Shown in pieces: positions 31,834 through 45,320 of a DNA stretch of 64,000 nucleotides. The translations under genes were made by a program, and so were the position numbers. The stretch lies in NCBI GenBank assembly GCA_028583605.1, contig CM053329.1, positions 6,262,001 to 6,326,000 on the forward strand, written 5' to 3'. The notes beneath the pieces were generated by a model. The model was not told the DNA's origin and did not search any database. It worked only from the letters and a program-made list of their open reading frames with translations. The DNA comes from Dastarcus helophoroides. Lineage: Eukaryota; Arthropoda; Insecta; Coleoptera; Bothrideridae. Position 1 is the stretch's first letter. The number at the start of each line of letters is the position of its first letter.

Positions 31834-32061
31834 TATGCAAGTAGAATACAACCTAGACTGCAAATTCATGCAGCCCTCTAGACGTATATAGTGAATCATA
31901 GATAGCTGAACTACCAACAGTTGAAACACAACCTTCCTGGAGAGCAACCGCTTCGCTAGGTGTTTGTGTTCCAACTGTTGGTAGTTCAGCTACCTATGAT
32001 TCACTATACACGCCTAGAGGGCTGCATGAATTTGCAGTCTAGGTTATAGTCTACTTGCATA
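31834..32061. mobile_element. Palindromic miniature element
   Basis: Arms of about 100 bases match almost perfectly: TATGCAAGTAGA, AACCTAGACTGCAAATTCAT, CAGCCCTCTAGACG and GCTGAACTACCAACAGTTG on the left, with their inverse on the right. About 30 bases separate them. No coding. Confidence 0.85.
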
Positions 32062-33117
32062 CGACATTGTTGGCGATGGCCATAGTTTCTATCCATCGAA
32101 TTTCTGTCAATTAATATGTATGTATCAATTCAGATAGACAACGCACATTTCAGATAACTCCAAATTGATCACTTAATCACATATTTCATTTGGCAAGTTA
32201 TCAAATAATTACCATACAATTTAAACCAACGCATTGATGAAATTGAAAGACACGATCAAATTCAACGTAAAGAAATAGCTAAAAAAGAACGTGAACGAAG
32301 TATCTATTTGTAAAGAGCTAGTAGAAGTTTCCAAGTGAAATTAATTAATCACAAAGAGAGAATATGAAAATAAAAGGCCCTAAGATGGAAAATAAAATAA
32401 TTCAATTTCGCACCGTGAAAACAAGTCCACATAAATCATCTTTCTTAAAGATTTAAATTGAAAACATTTTCGCAAAGTAAAATTTAATATTTCCATGTTA
32501 CTTCGAATTAGATGCAAATTACGAGTTCAAGCGTCTTATTGTTTTTTGCATAACTTGATTTATTTCCTTATGTATTAAAAAATATTCGCGAATTAGTCGA
32601 CACTTTTTATGTCCTTTCTTTCACCTGCCACTTTATTTTAGCTGCTAAATTAATAATTGTCTGAGTTGGGAGTCTAAATTTGAAAACAGAATTAATTCTA
32701 CTTTTCAAATTTATGCCGCGAGTTTGAAAATAAAATTAATATACATGTAACACGGGCAGGGAGCAGTGTACTTGACGTTCTGAAAACGGTAACTATGAAG
32801 GTATTGATGAGGGAATGAATTATTATTTGATATAAGTCACTCAAGCTGAAGGTCTAAAGGAAATTGAACAAAATTGAATTGTGTTTCACATTTCTAATTA
32901 AATATTTTAAACAACAGACAATTAATTGATACTTCAAATTTCTACTGAGTGGAATTGTTGGAAGTAAGCCATTTATAAACCTTATTATCTAATATAACAA
33001 ATAATACGTTATTGCAAATACCATGCCAAGAATAAAAATTTTCATTAGTCACTGTTTTCAAAGAAAAACAAGTTCAAATTTAACAGCTGTTCGTCACACC
33101 AACAGACTTGTCATGCG

Positions 33118-33935
33118 TCTTTCACGTAAGTAATAAGAATGTCGTAGCCGGAGACTGAATGCAAAAATGTCGGCTCAAAGAAAACAGCCGGAACAGCGGG
33201 ACATTTCAGAGGTTTAAACAAGATTGCCTGACATTCTGGACATATTTGTGATGAACGAAGTTAACCACATCTCGAGCTAATATCCCTAAATAAAGTTCAG
33301 CTCCGACCACACCCCTGCGGCAATGATAATCAAATTTGACCCAAGCTTCTCAAGAGTTACAAGAGAACTAACTGAAACAAGTTCAATAAGCATCTACTGA
33401 AAAACATGGAAGAGCCGGAAGAGATCAACATCAAAAAGGAAATCGACATAGCAGTGAAACGACCTAAAACACTACTTCTGATTCAATTGTGGCAACCACC
33501 AAAACTTTTCAGTTATCTAGCTATTTGGTGAAAATAATCAGGAGAAAGAATCTTACTAGGAAAAACAATATACACCAATTTATAAACAGGCAGGACAGTT
33601 GTCAATTCTTGAGCTGAGGTATGCTGTCAAAGAGTACTTATATTCTTAAGTTGCACGAACACCTAAGAAGTTGCATTCTCAAAAAGACCCTTAGGTCACA
33701 TGTCTCAACATGTGACAAAGAGTTAAAACTCTAAAAAGGTACAGGAAACTCATGCTCCTATTACACTCTAGTCTTTTCAAATAAGGTTAAGGCTACTGCG
33801 TTTGCTGAAACAGTTGAAAGACTTTTTCAAGCCGCATTTGAGGAAGTGGACCTAGACTTCGTAGAGGAATTGAAATAAAATCTGCTAGAAGAAGAGCCAG
33901 ATCAAACAAAAGGAGATAATATGACCAACTAAAAT
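33118..33935 (+). pseudogene. Jockey-like LINE relic
   Basis: Plus-strand scraps in different frames read VVAGD-x-NAK, LDIFVMNEVNHIS, SSDHTPAAMIIKFDPSF and, later, NKVKATAFAETVERLFQAAF. The first three fit the end of an APE-type endonuclease (GDFNAK, LDIF, SSDH). The last fits the linker before the reverse transcriptase in Jockey-type elements. Stops and shifts are frequent, and no reverse transcriptase follows. Confidence 0.55.
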
Positions 33936-34082
33936 AGAAAAAATTTATTGCTAGCTATAAGGTGTAAACGCCAGAAAAGATCCTCTACAGAGTACTTAGC
34001 TTTCCTAAAGGAAATATTTGTGTTTGTGTTTGTTTTAGGCAAACAGATTGACAGATTGAAGAAACAATGACGCAGTTCGAAT

Positions 34083-34627
34083 TTCTTCTTCTTTTTTTTC
34101 TTCTTCTTTCTCAGCCGTTTTCTATCCATTCCTGAACGTAGGCCTCTTCCTTGCTTTTCCATGCTGATCTGTCCTGTGCTAACTAAAACCAACTATTTCC
34201 TGATATCATCAAGCCATCTTATTTGTGTTACTCTAGAGGTCCATTTATTTTGGTCTCGTCCAGCTGCGTGTCCCACCAAACGCCATTTTAGTTCTGCAAT
34301 CCGTTCTATTATATCTGCGGCTTTAGTTCTTTATAGGATATCTTCATTTCTCTTCCTGTCCCGCAGATTGATACTGAGCGTCACCTGCTCCATCGCTTTT
34401 TACATTACTTTCAGTTGGTCTGTGGCCTTTTTTTGTCAGTGCCATTGTTTCTAGGCCTTAGGTCGCTACTGTCAATACGCAGGTGTCAAAAATTTTACTT
34501 GTAAGATTGATAGGGATCTCCTTATTTCTTAGTATATATTTTGTTTTCCCAAAAGCCGTCCAAGTTAGTTTTATTCTTTGTTTTATTTTTGATTCTGATT
34601 TTCTTTGCCTATTTTTATTGTATGTCC

Positions 34628-34673
<46 letters not shown>

Positions 34674-36395
34674 CTTTTCTACTCTTTCTAATTTCTTGTT
34701 TTCCATATGTATGTCTTCTTCAGTGTTGCTTATCATTTTGGTCTTTAAGATGTTCATTTTTAAGCATATATTTTTAGAAGCATCACTGGGTTCTTTTAGC
34801 ATGTCTCTTAGTTTCTGTACATTATTACTTATCAGAACGATGTCGTAGGTAAATCGGAGATGATTCAAATAGGATTTGTTAATGTTTATGCCTTTAGTTT
34901 CCCACTCTAGTGGTTTGAAGACGTTCTCTAGCACCAGAGCAAATAGTTTTGGATTTTGATATGAAAAGTGGCATTGTTGTATATATTTTTTAATAGATTT
35001 GTGTATCGAGAATCTATTCTAGTGTCATCCATTGCCTCTGTTTCGCTAGAGTCGAAAGCCTTATGAAAATATATAAATGCCAAGTGAAGGGTTATGTTGT
35101 ATTCGGTTGTTTTTACCATTAGTGTTCGAATGATTTGAAGGCGGTCGGTGGTGCTAAACCCCTTGCGAAATCCCGCTTGTTGTGCTGGTTGATATGCGTC
35201 CAATTTATTGGTTAGTCTATTGCTGACAATCTTGGTCAAGAGTTTATATAGATGAGAGAAAAAGTTAATTAGTCGATAGTTTTTTTATATTTTTATCTTC
35301 TTCTTTTTTAACAAGTTAAATTACTTCTTGTAAACACTTGTTGAAGAGACTTTGTAGTGATTTTTTAATGGCTGCTCGTCCCATTTTTAACATTTCACAT
35401 GTTATTTTGTCTTCTCTTGGACTTTTTCTGTTTTCATTTGCTTGAGAGCAGCCTGGATTTCCTGTTTTGATATTTCTGAAACATCTTTAGAGCCAACGTT
35501 AAACATGACCATATTCGTAACACTTGAGTCAGGTCTAATTAAGGTACAGAGACAGGAGTAGAAGTCCTTAATATGTTCAGCAATATTTCTATTGTCTGAG
35601 ATTATGTTATCCTGCTGATCTTTCATATGAGTTTCTGTGTTTGCCTGTTAAATGATACTATGAAGTCAAGTTCGTTTTTGATTTTGCCATCAGGACTTTT
35701 CCAAGTCCACTTCCTTTGTTTAGGTTTCTTAAAAAAGGTGTTTAGACAGAAAAAAAATTTCTTTATTTAAGTAGTTTATTAACATATCTCCTCTTTGACT
35801 TCTTATACCCAGGCCAAAATGTCCAATTTAATTTAAATTGGTTGTACTTTTCTGGCCGAGTTAGGCATTAAAATCGCCGCTTATTATTTTATAGTGAATT
35901 TTGCATGAATCCACAGCTTTATATAGGTCTTTAAAGAGTATTTCCATCTCCTTATCATTTGCCTGGTTCCTTGGTGTGTATCTCTGGGTAAACTAGATGC
36001 TGCATCTCTTATTTAATTTAAGTATAATGTTGGCAACCCTGTCAGAGGTCGATTTTACTTTACTTATCAAATAGTTTAGTTTCTTATTATTAAGAGATGC
36101 TACTCCTCCTTGGCCATTGTGTTTCATAGAATTATTCTGATATAGTATGTGTCCTGACTTCAGAATGGTAGTCGTGTTTCACAGAGTCCGAGAACGCCCC
36201 ATTTTATATGATCGAGTTCCTTTTCTAGTTTGGAGAGATATTTTGGTGTACTCATTGTTCTAATATTGCAAGTGTGATTTTCAGCTGTCCATTTTGAATC
36301 AGACGCTGTTTGTAGTCGCTCACTGTGAATCAGACACTACATTTGTAAGTTTTGGTCCGCCAGGAGTATTTGATTTCCTTGGTACCAGCCATAGC
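34083..36395 (-). pseudogene. RTE-clade LINE relic, nearly full coding span
   Basis: Read on the minus strand from 36395 down: endonuclease scraps (TILKSGHILYQNNS, RYTPRNQANDKEMEILFKDL, IISGDFNA); then a linker frame (35402-35626); reverse transcriptase scraps (QAGFRKGFSTTDRLQIIRTL, HKAFDSSE; later LRFTYDIVLISNN, a decayed LRFADDIVL, and NILKTKMI). The end is AQDRSAWKS-x-EEAYVQEW, the typical RTE C-terminus. It finishes in a GAA/A-rich tail at about 34083-34112. Many stops and shifts and a (TA)n expansion at 34630-34669 show it is dead. Confidence 0.82.
34630..34669. repeat. (AT)n microsatellite
   Basis: About 40 bases of pure AT alternation inside the RTE relic; it creates a Tyr-Ile run in two artefactual frames. 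Confidence 0.95.
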
Positions 36396-36399
36396 TGGG

Positions 36400-37590
36400 G
36401 GGCAAAACAATTTAAATAATTAAATAAAAAAATACCTACCAGGAAAATAAATTACCAAAATCAACTATCCAAACATACACTAGTTCGAGCAAAATCATGG
36501 CTTGGAAGCAATGAAGTTACATTTTGTGGGAAAATAAATTACTCCCACAGGCTACGTTTTGCACACAACTTAAATAGAATCTCTTTGTGTTTTTTCCGCA
36601 GCATATTTTTAAACAGCCTCTTTCTTAAGCCTTCTCGTTAAGTGATAAAAGACCAAGATGCAAAAGAATGCTATCCATTGATGTTTCCTAAATTTTTTCG
36701 GTTAATTTCTTGTTGATCTATAGAGTATTTTCAAATAAGATGTTAATACTGAAGAAACATAATTATTGAACCATTTTAAAACAACAGTTCCTATCAACGT
36801 AGGTCCGAAACCGGTGCTGAAAATTAAGAAAAAACTTGGTATTTCCTTAAATACATTAAAACCGCTTAAAATATTTTTTTGAATTTTAGTAGATTCAAAC
36901 TAGACATAAAAGCTCATTTTCTGCAGAAAAAATATTTGTTCTACTTGCATCAGTGAAGTCCGTGCCAACATGTCTTTGACTATTATTAAAAAAAAAATGG
37001 TACGCCACTGCTTTTTTCCAGAACAATTACCAATTTCAGTTTCTTGCTGAAAATGCTTGACTGACTTTTTTGTCCAAGGAAAGATTTTCCATTAAAAAAT
37101 TGTTTAGCTTTAAAAACCATAAGTTTACTTATATCATGTTATTAAAAATAGTTACTTTCAAAAAACATGTTAATCTAACTTATCTAACATAAATATTCCT
37201 AAATAAACCACAATGATCAAAGTTCTCTTAAAATAGGACATTAAATTCGTACTAATGCACAGACCATTGGTTTCAACATTTATTAGATTCGAAGTTTGGA
37301 AACTAAGGATCGGTTTCGATCTTGTTGGATCTCATCAGTTTGGTAGATTCAACTTGAATACCAACAAAAGTACCGGCAAGTAAGTACTATAAGTCAATGG
37401 ACGTCGCCCATGTGATTCTTAATACAATCTTCACCTATTGGTCCATACAGAAACTATGGCAACCGTTGATAATTCAGATAAATCGCAGCCTAAAAGGCTG
37501 CATAACTGTAGACTAGGTTGCCTTCTATTTGCCTATTAAAATCGTAGTAAAAAAATCAGTCAGACATCGACATTCAAATAAGTGCGTTGA
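36400..37590. other. Intergenic, no gene seen
   Basis: AT-rich; nothing recognised. Confidence 0.5.
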
Positions 37591-37592
37591 TA

Positions 37593-37787
37593 CACAAAAC
37601 TTGCCCCTGAAATTAAGAAAGATAAAAGATACAACAACAGTTGCTCTAACGCGTTTCGATAGCAAAGCTATTATCTTCAGAAAGGTAACCTCTGATAACT
37701 TTGATACCTTTGCTATCGAAACGCGTTAGAGCAATTGTTGTTGTGTTTTTTAATCTTTTTTGGTCTCAAGGGACAAGATTTTTGTAT
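37593..37787. mobile_element. Head-to-head pair of Penelope-like terminal repeats, second pair
   Basis: The left arm has TTGCCCCTGAAATTAAGAAA, CTCTAACGCGTTTCGATAGC and AAAGCTATTATCTTCAG. The right arm has CCTTTGCTATCGAAACGCGT, TAGAGCAATTGTTGTTGTG and TTTTTTAATC. It has the same arrangement as 112-335, so two such inverted pairs exist in the window. Confidence 0.6.
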
Positions 37788-38827
37788 CCATTTTTAAAGA
37801 TAAGCAAGGAACTGTCCGTTTCATTAAAAAAAAATATATATATTTTATTTTTTAATCAAAAACCGTTCGAGGAACGAAGAAAGTTAGGAGACAATTTTCA
37901 CTAAGGAATAAAACATCTTAATGAAAACCATATTTATTTTGATAACAAGGTCAGTGGCATGAATTTTGTTTCTTTTTATTTTCTTGACTAAAAAAGTTCA
38001 AGGACGTGTTAATCGAAAACCACTCGCCATATGAAAAAAAAAGATAGGGAGGAATTTTTACTAATAAATAAAGGATGTTTATGAAATTTGTACATACTTT
38101 GAAAAGAGGCAGTGGCATAATATTTTTTTCGTTAAGAATACTTGAGGGCATGTTAACGCGGACGCCACTGATAAAAGTAGAACAGATATTTTTGCTTTAA
38201 AAAATGCGTTTTTATGCCTAGCTAGTATCTACCAAGATCCAAAAAAAATATATTTCAACAGGTTTCAAAGTATTGGAAGAAAAACGAAATTTTTTCCTAA
38301 TTTTCAAAACCCTGTATCTTTAAAATAAAACGGTTCCGGACCTATATTGATATAAACTTTTTTTTTAAACAATCTAGGAATTATGCTCCTTAGGTATTAG
38401 CATCTTATTCGAAAGCACCCTGTATATATAAAAACTGGGACATAGTTAGATTTGTAGCATCAAGAAAAAGCTAAACAGTCAAGTATATATCCACTTGAAG
38501 AAGACCATTTCAACAATTGTCGGTCTGAGTTTGGTAAGATGGCTTCGTTAAGTATACACCCATGAATGAATTGAGAACTTCACTTACATGCACGCGCAAA
38601 CTTATGATTAAATGGCCTATATGCATTTGTACGAACGATAAGAGCAAAAATGTGACAATATACATGACGTAGTAGCGCTGGTCTTTCACAAGGAATTGAA
38701 ACACGTAGTACAACTCCTCACTAAAATATGCATTTTTCGGACTTACCATGTGTCACAGTCACTCCCTAAATTAGCAGCAATTAGATTTCCTCGCATGCAT
38801 AATCTGCTGCAGCTGGAAGAAGATATA

Positions 38828-40192
38828 CAGAGTGGACCATAAGTAATGGTACACAGAGCAATGGTGGATTTTTCAAATAAAAATAATGTGATTTAGCTAC
38901 ATTTACCTTATACCCAAAGTTGATATTAACAGAGATACAGGGTGTTAAAGTTGAAAAAAAATTTTCGTTTTTTTCGTATAATTATGGAATGAATTGTAAT
39001 ATAGGCACAAAATTTGGCACAAGGGGTTTCTTAAGTCGACAAACTGTAATTTGCTAACATATTACCAATAGCTGATAGGGGGCGCTACCTGAGCTATACT
39101 GCACAATTCTAAATCATCATAACTTTTTTGCTAACCAACGTATATTAATATTAAATGGATTATTCTATTTACCCATATTTTTAACGTAAAAAAGGTGTAC
39201 TTTCTAAAAGTTGATACGAGCAACCGTTTCCAAGATATTTGCCTTTAAAGCTTGACGTGCCTTGGTTTTAAATTATTAAGATATTAAATTTTCGAAGTAG
39301 ACTTGAAAAAAAAGTAATCATAAGAGAGTTTTGAAACTTATTTATGTCAAATATTGCTGATAATATAATTACCTAAATTTTGAAAATCTCAATAAAGAAA
39401 ATTTAAAAAATTAAGACGTAATTTATTTTCTAACATAGAAATGTGAGATATGTTCTCCGAGTCCGTACAAGAAAATGTTAATAGTCTGGGTGGTCAAAGC
39501 AGTTATTCGAAGATAAATTTCAATAAAAGACAGCCAGATTTTTAATTGTTTACAACCCCTTTACATGAAAAAGGTCATTTCCCAAATACTTATTTTTGAA
39601 AATAAATTTTGTTTCGGTATTTTATTTAAATTTGCTTTAGAAATTTAAAAAACATGTGTAATAATAATGTCAGTAGAGTAATATTTGATATAAACTATTT
39701 TAGAGGCAGTTTTATTACTTTTATTGTGAAACCTACTGCGAAAAATTTACATTTGCATAACTTAAAATAAACGTACGGCAAACTTTGAAGGCAAATATCT
39801 TGAAAACGGTTGCTTGTATCCACATTTAGAAAGAATATCTTTTTTTTCGTAAAAACTGCAGGTAAATTAAAATGTATATCTAAAATAATTGTACGTGAAG
39901 GCACAAAAAAATTATGATGCTTTAGCGCAGGTGGCGCCCCCTATGAGTTACTCGCAATCTGTTAGCAAATTGGAATTTCCTGATCAAAAAAACCCCCCAA
40001 TGCCAAATTTCTTGTCTATAGTAAAATGTGTTCATCAGTTATGCGAAAAAATCACAATTTTTTTTTCAACTTTGACACCCTGTATCTCTGTTAATATCAA
40101 CTTTTGGTATAAGGTAAATGTAGCTAAATAACGTTATTTTTATACGAAAAATCTACTGTTGCTCTATGTACCATTACTTATGGTCCATTCTG
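38828..40192. mobile_element. Long-arm palindromic transposon without transposase, copy 2
   Basis: Same family as 11860-13195, similar over its whole length of 1365 bases. It has the same ends (CAGAGTGGACCATAAGTAAT here) and TA on both sides (38826-38827, 40193-40194). Both arms carry GGGGGCGC/GCGCCCCC and CAGGGTGTTAAAG/CACCCTG landmarks. Open frames within it are chance readings. Confidence 0.85.
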
Positions 40193-40194
40193 TA

Positions 40195-41865
40195 TAACCA
40201 GTCATATTGACAAACCAAGGCTCCATCTAATTCTGATTCTGAAGCATGTTGAATAGGAATTCGCCATCCATGATTAATGGTGATGTATTAAAACATAACG
40301 CACACATAACTTGAAGAATGGATAATTCAATATCACCTCTTTGATTATCTGAACTAGTATTGTATAAAGGTTGCAATAGTTTCTAAAGTAATGGTAGATG
40401 ACATTTCATTACAAAACTAAATATTTATGAATATTGCAAAATTTAGTATAAGATGTAGGTTTATTATTAGTGAATTTTAAATTAAACAAAACTTTAATAT
40501 TGAAATGTAGTAATGTCGAAGATGTAGGAAAGTTTAATATGATTCATAATCTAGCCAGACGGTAAACAGTAGGTACAAAATCTGAAATATGCCCAAGCGA
40601 ACAGTTCTTTTATTTCTGTCATGCCTAGGTTTACATCTAAAATGCGTACATTATGCTGCCTAGCTGAATTTTCATTTATTTCGTTCTTTATGTTATGTTT
40701 TATGTTTGAGCTTTCATACACTCCAAGCCATTTATCCGTAAATATAAATTCCCCAACAAATTCTATTCCATTTATTTGTGTCTCGCTGTACGTCATTTCT
40801 TTCCAGGTTAACCCAGATGCCCTGTTTTATTTGGTATACACCTAAAAATGCGGAAAAAAGAAGAAATCTATTGAAGTTTGACAGACAATTAGTTAGAATT
40901 CGTGACTTCAAAAAGCATTAAAGGCGGCAGGTTTTCATGAAGGAATTTCTCTCTGCAGAATTCCTCTTTTATGCTGTCGATGACATTATTCACTGCTGCT
41001 GATGATAATAAAAATAGAAAATATTAAATTCACACAGAATTTTCTTAAAACAATATGTAACGAGAAAATAATAATATATGTAATGTATACATGTAATTTC
41101 TCTTTGCGTTTTTATAGCTTCAATACAAATAAGAATTGCTACTGTGAAATTCTGCAAACATCAGGTTTTTTATTCATGTCTAATTTAAAACTAATTTACC
41201 AAACAGCCCAAAGCATTCCGGCTCTTTGTAATAGAACTTGTTTATTTGTAAAGCTAGCTATAAACGCTTGGTAATTACTTATCTAAACAGGGAGAAAGGA
41301 CAATAAAGAAAATGTTTCCTAGCGTTTACCTTGCAGTCCCACATAACTAGATTTACTGGAGTCCTAAGAAAATATGGAGTTTAGTTATTCTTGCACAGCT
41401 ACTCTCAGAAAAGTTGCTTTGACTTCGGCATTAAGTTAACATCATATTATTTCTACTGATGAATTTCCAGCGGCTTTATTTAATTCTTCCGAAGATGCCT
41501 TATGATTGAAACTAACATAGAAATACTTAAACTCTTAATTCGTTTTTGTTATTGTTCTTTTAATTTAAATTAGTTTATTGTTCTTTTAAAGCGATCTAAG
41601 AATTTTAATGTGTTTTTAAAACGAAACTGCGATAATGTTAACGAATAATTAATTGAATAGGTGTGCATTTTACCATCTTCTGAAATTACCAAATTTATTG
41701 ATATTAAGATTTTCTGCTGAAGTAATTGGGAAGTGTAGTATGTATAATATAATATAAAACACAATTTAGATAAATTATTTTCTGAAACTATAAACAATTC
41801 TAAATTAAATGCCTGGTCCGTCTTTTATTGTTTTTTTTTGCACAACTTGTGCTACATTTTTCACC
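40195..41865. other. Intergenic, no gene seen
   Basis: AT-rich; no convincing frame or repeat. Confidence 0.5.
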
Positions 41866-42200
41866 GTTGTACAAGGTGATTCTAAAAGTAGTACCATAAA
41901 TTTAGATTGGCATTTTAGAGCCCAAAATAAGACGAAAAGTCTATATAAACATATGTCGTAAAACGATTCGTTTTCGAGTTACATGGTGTGGGAGGTCAGT
42001 TCTTGATTATAGTTTTTAATTAATATTTGAGAAACGTGTACAGATAATTGAATGAAATTTGACATATATCTTTTTGAGTCCTTACCAAAAATCTAAAAAT
42101 TAATCAACACAACTTAACCACTGGCGCGTATACTCAGTGAGTAAATCAGAACAAAACATTAATGACTTCGACCCCCCTCCAAATTCTTTTTGCATTTTTT
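41866..42200. mobile_element. Single arm of the 49.8-kb palindromic element family
   Basis: GTCTATATAAACATATGTCG, TTTTCGAGTTACATGGTGTG, GATTATAGTTTTTAATTAAT and GTGTACAGATAATTGAATGA match the left arm at 49839-50050. It begins TACAAGGTGATTCTAAAAGT, a plausible outer end. Confidence 0.65.
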
Positions 42201-42557
42201 ATTTTTGTCTGTTTTAATGCTTTATTGGTTTGATTTTCATCGTGTTGTATGTATATTTTAACTTAGTTTTCTGGCTCATTGTCGGATGTCATGAAATAAC
42301 TTTCAAAAAATATTCCAAAAGTATCATTTTGGTCGTATACCATAATTAAAAATTTTACTTTTTAGTAATTAGTCAAACGTTTTCATTTGTGTATTTTCAA
42401 AAATTCAAACTGCCAAAAAGTTAAGCAAATGAAAAAATAATACAAAATTTAAATTGGAAATTACCAGAAAAAAATTAAAATTTCTAAAAATCTCGAATTT
42501 AAATGTCGATATTTTCAAGAAAACTATTTGGTCCAAATTATTCTTTATGGTAGACTC

Positions 42558-42800
42558 TTATTGGTCGGAAATATTATGTTTATTAATTTTATTTAACATT
42601 TCTGCGACCCATGTGGAAATATTTAAATATTTACTAATGAAAGTTGACTATATTCTAAAAATTTAGTTATCACGTAGTCATATTTAAAAAAATGTTTCAG
42701 ATCATTGTCAACTTTCATTAATAAAAATTCTAATATTTTCAAACTCAGTCGCAAAAATGTTAAATAAAATTAATAAAGAAAAAATTTATTCTAAGCTTGT
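42558..42800. repeat. Inverted repeat, arms about 95 bases
   Basis: TTATTAATTTTATTTAACAT through AATGAAAGTTGAC on the left pairs with its inverse at 42705-42790. A diverged copy of the right arm lies at about 59505-59605. Confidence 0.7.
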
Positions 42801-42809
42801 AACTGGATT

Positions 42810-44215
42810 GAATTTCGTTAATACGCCCGTACTCGGATTGCATAATGCAATGATACACATATAAAATTTATGTAAAGTATGAATATCCTGAGTTGTCTAA
42901 TTAAATTTGCCAATTTCGCATAAATTCTTGGTTACCGTTGTAATATTGATTCTATACACGGGTACAAAATTGAGGCGATCTCACAATTATCCACTTTTTC
43001 CAATAAAAATTTAAGCTGGAAATTTATTATATTTACTGTGGGAACATTTATCATGTCGTCTTTAACGTTTGAAACGACTAAAAGTTAGTTTATGTGACAA
43101 AGTAAATACTATAAGTCAGGTTTCAGTTTCAAATATTGCCTTTGTGACAATATCCAAGGGTGAAAAGCGGGACCCAGAAACCACACCAACAAACTGGAAT
43201 GCAAGTGGAATTTATTACGCCACAAGTCTGTCCGAACTGCTAAGCTTGTATTAGCAGTAGGCTTTAAATTAATTTTTAGCGACGTTACGCGGATATCATT
43301 ACCCACTTTTACGTCCTAAATGTCTTTTTCATATGAAATAATTGCCTGTTTTTTCCCTCTCCATAGTATTCGTAAAGTCGGCCCGGAAAATTGATGTTTG
43401 TGTAAAGAGAAAATGATGAATTTTTGGGTAAATTACATATCATATCTATTAGACGACGCAAGGCAGTTCACAGCTAATAAGTAACCAAATATTGGCAATT
43501 AGCTATTACATTTTGCAGTTAAGAACACATAATGAAATGTACAATCTAGTGTATGTAACGTAACAGGCATGAATAAAAAAACAGATACTTTTAATCACCT
43601 CAAGAGATGTAGAATGCCATTTGTTTCTTTAAATTTCACAGTAAGCGCTTTTAGATCTTTTAGATATTTAAGTTTTATGTTAAGCATAACTCCGATCAAA
43701 TGAGACTTAGGTCGTTTCCTACTGCCGGTGCTTGCCTCTTTGGACTCGGAAACTACCGAATCTTCCGACAATTGCTAAGAAGCAGAGACTATAAGAAGTA
43801 ACTCCAAACCTCAACTTCAAATAACAACTTTCTTACATTTGGGCATCGTGAATAATCGTTAAATATTGTTAACATTAAAAAAATGGTGCTTCGATATTAC
43901 CTAATTTAGGATATTAGCGTCCTTTAGATTTCCTTTTTTTTCCTCAGGTTTCAAAATAACATTACACTGGGTTGTTAAGCATTGCTGAAAGTTACTTTTT
44001 TAAGTTTGAAGGCAGCAATAGAAATTATAAAATATAGTAAAAACATAATAAATGTATATTTTGTTTTTCGGAATTAATTTCAGTCGTTAGTGAAATAAAA
44101 AACAAAACGAAAATACTTACCAAATAGTCTTTCAAAATGACAAAATTATTATTGTAATCTAAAAATCTACTTTAAAAGCGAAGTAATATTCATTTGTTCA
44201 CTTTATCCACAGTAT
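42810..44215. other. Intergenic, no gene seen
   Basis: AT-rich with short less AT-rich patches (for example near 43690-43800). Nothing recognised. Confidence 0.5.
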
Positions 44216-44224
44216 CCCCTGGTT

Positions 44225-44950
44225 AAGGTTTTCTTCCAGGCAGGGGCTTTTGCCATCACTTGTGGACTATGGCAACTAGTTGGGAAACCCACAAGAATTC
44301 CTGATAGAGGTACCTATCAATCTAATCTACTGGACCTTTTCGTTACAAATTCTCCAAATTCGTATAAAATTTCTGTGACATCACCGCTTAGACATTCCGA
44401 TCACAAGCTTGTAGCAGCCTCTCGCTCGCTTCATATACCACTTCCTTCTCAGACACAGTACCGTAGGGTTTGGCATATTAACTCTACTATCTGGAAAAAA
44501 TTAACAGCCTTCTTTGCATCCTTCCCATGACAGTAAGTCAGCTTTAACTCAGACAACCCTTCTTTAGTTGCCGAATCCATCACTGAAACTATCCTGATTG
44601 GTATGGAATGCTCAATTCCCACTTCCAATTGCAAAGTCGATTGAAATGAATTTTAAATTTTCAATTTTTCCACCTTTACTCGATAACAATAAAAATATTG
44701 CGATTTATTTCAAGGAAAAGGCTGACATGTTAGCCCTAAGGTTTGGTGAAAATTCTAGCCCTAATTTTTTAAATGGAGAACCTCCTGTTCTTCCTAAGGT
44801 TGGCACTTCGATGCTTAAAGTTGTTTTCAAACAACGCGCAATCAGCTAGATTCTCCTCCAGCTCGACACCTCCAAGCTTCTGGTCTTGATGGTATCTCCG
44901 CTATTGTTTTAAAAACTGCGCTTCAGAGTTGGATTCTGGATTTGTTGTGG
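44225..44950 (+). pseudogene. Non-LTR retrotransposon (Jockey/CR1-like), endonuclease part
   Basis: The plus frame reads RGTYQSNLLDLFVTNSPNSY, then SPLRHSDHKLV. This is the end of an APE-type endonuclease (LLDLFVT and SDH motifs). It continues through a decayed linker to ASGLDGISAIVLKTAL, the start of the reverse transcriptase, before an insertion interrupts it at about 44950. Its other half resumes at about 45321. Confidence 0.75.
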
Positions 44951-45320
44951 GTTGCCTAAAGTTTAGGCCAGCACTTAGGCCATCCTTTCCGGGCCCATTG
45001 CGCTATCCCAGTTATTGAGGTGTCCTTAGTCATTCATTCAGCCACCTAACCTTGTTAAGAAACTGAAGAACGTCCTTTGGATGCGCCTCTATCAAACTGG
45101 CCACTCTAGGCCAGAAGCCCCCAGCGTGGATCCTCTGATTGATGCTAGTGCCGGGCAGTGACACATCACGTGCTCAACACTCTCGTCTTCTTCTAAACAC
45201 CCTCTGCAGCTCGGGTCGTTTATAATTCCCATTCTGTGGAGGTGTTTGTTTAATCGACAGTGACCTGTCCATATCCCTACAAGTTTCCTGCTCCAGAATT
45301 GATTGATTCCAGTCCTAAGC
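44951..45320 (-). mobile_element. Nested 3' fragment of an RNase H-bearing LINE
   Basis: The minus-strand frame (45092-45331) includes GHCRLNKHLHRMGI, SCRGCLEEDESVEHVMCHCP and LASIRGSTLGA. This is the C-terminal zinc-binding tail of LINEs that carry RNase H. It is about 80% similar by eye to 57645-58000. It splits the plus-strand element at a point where the flanking coding frames join. Confidence 0.75.

Noticed and set aside
34161..34848. Plus-strand open frames of 97 and 121 codons
   Set aside because: They are antisense shadows of the RTE relic and its (AT)n run.
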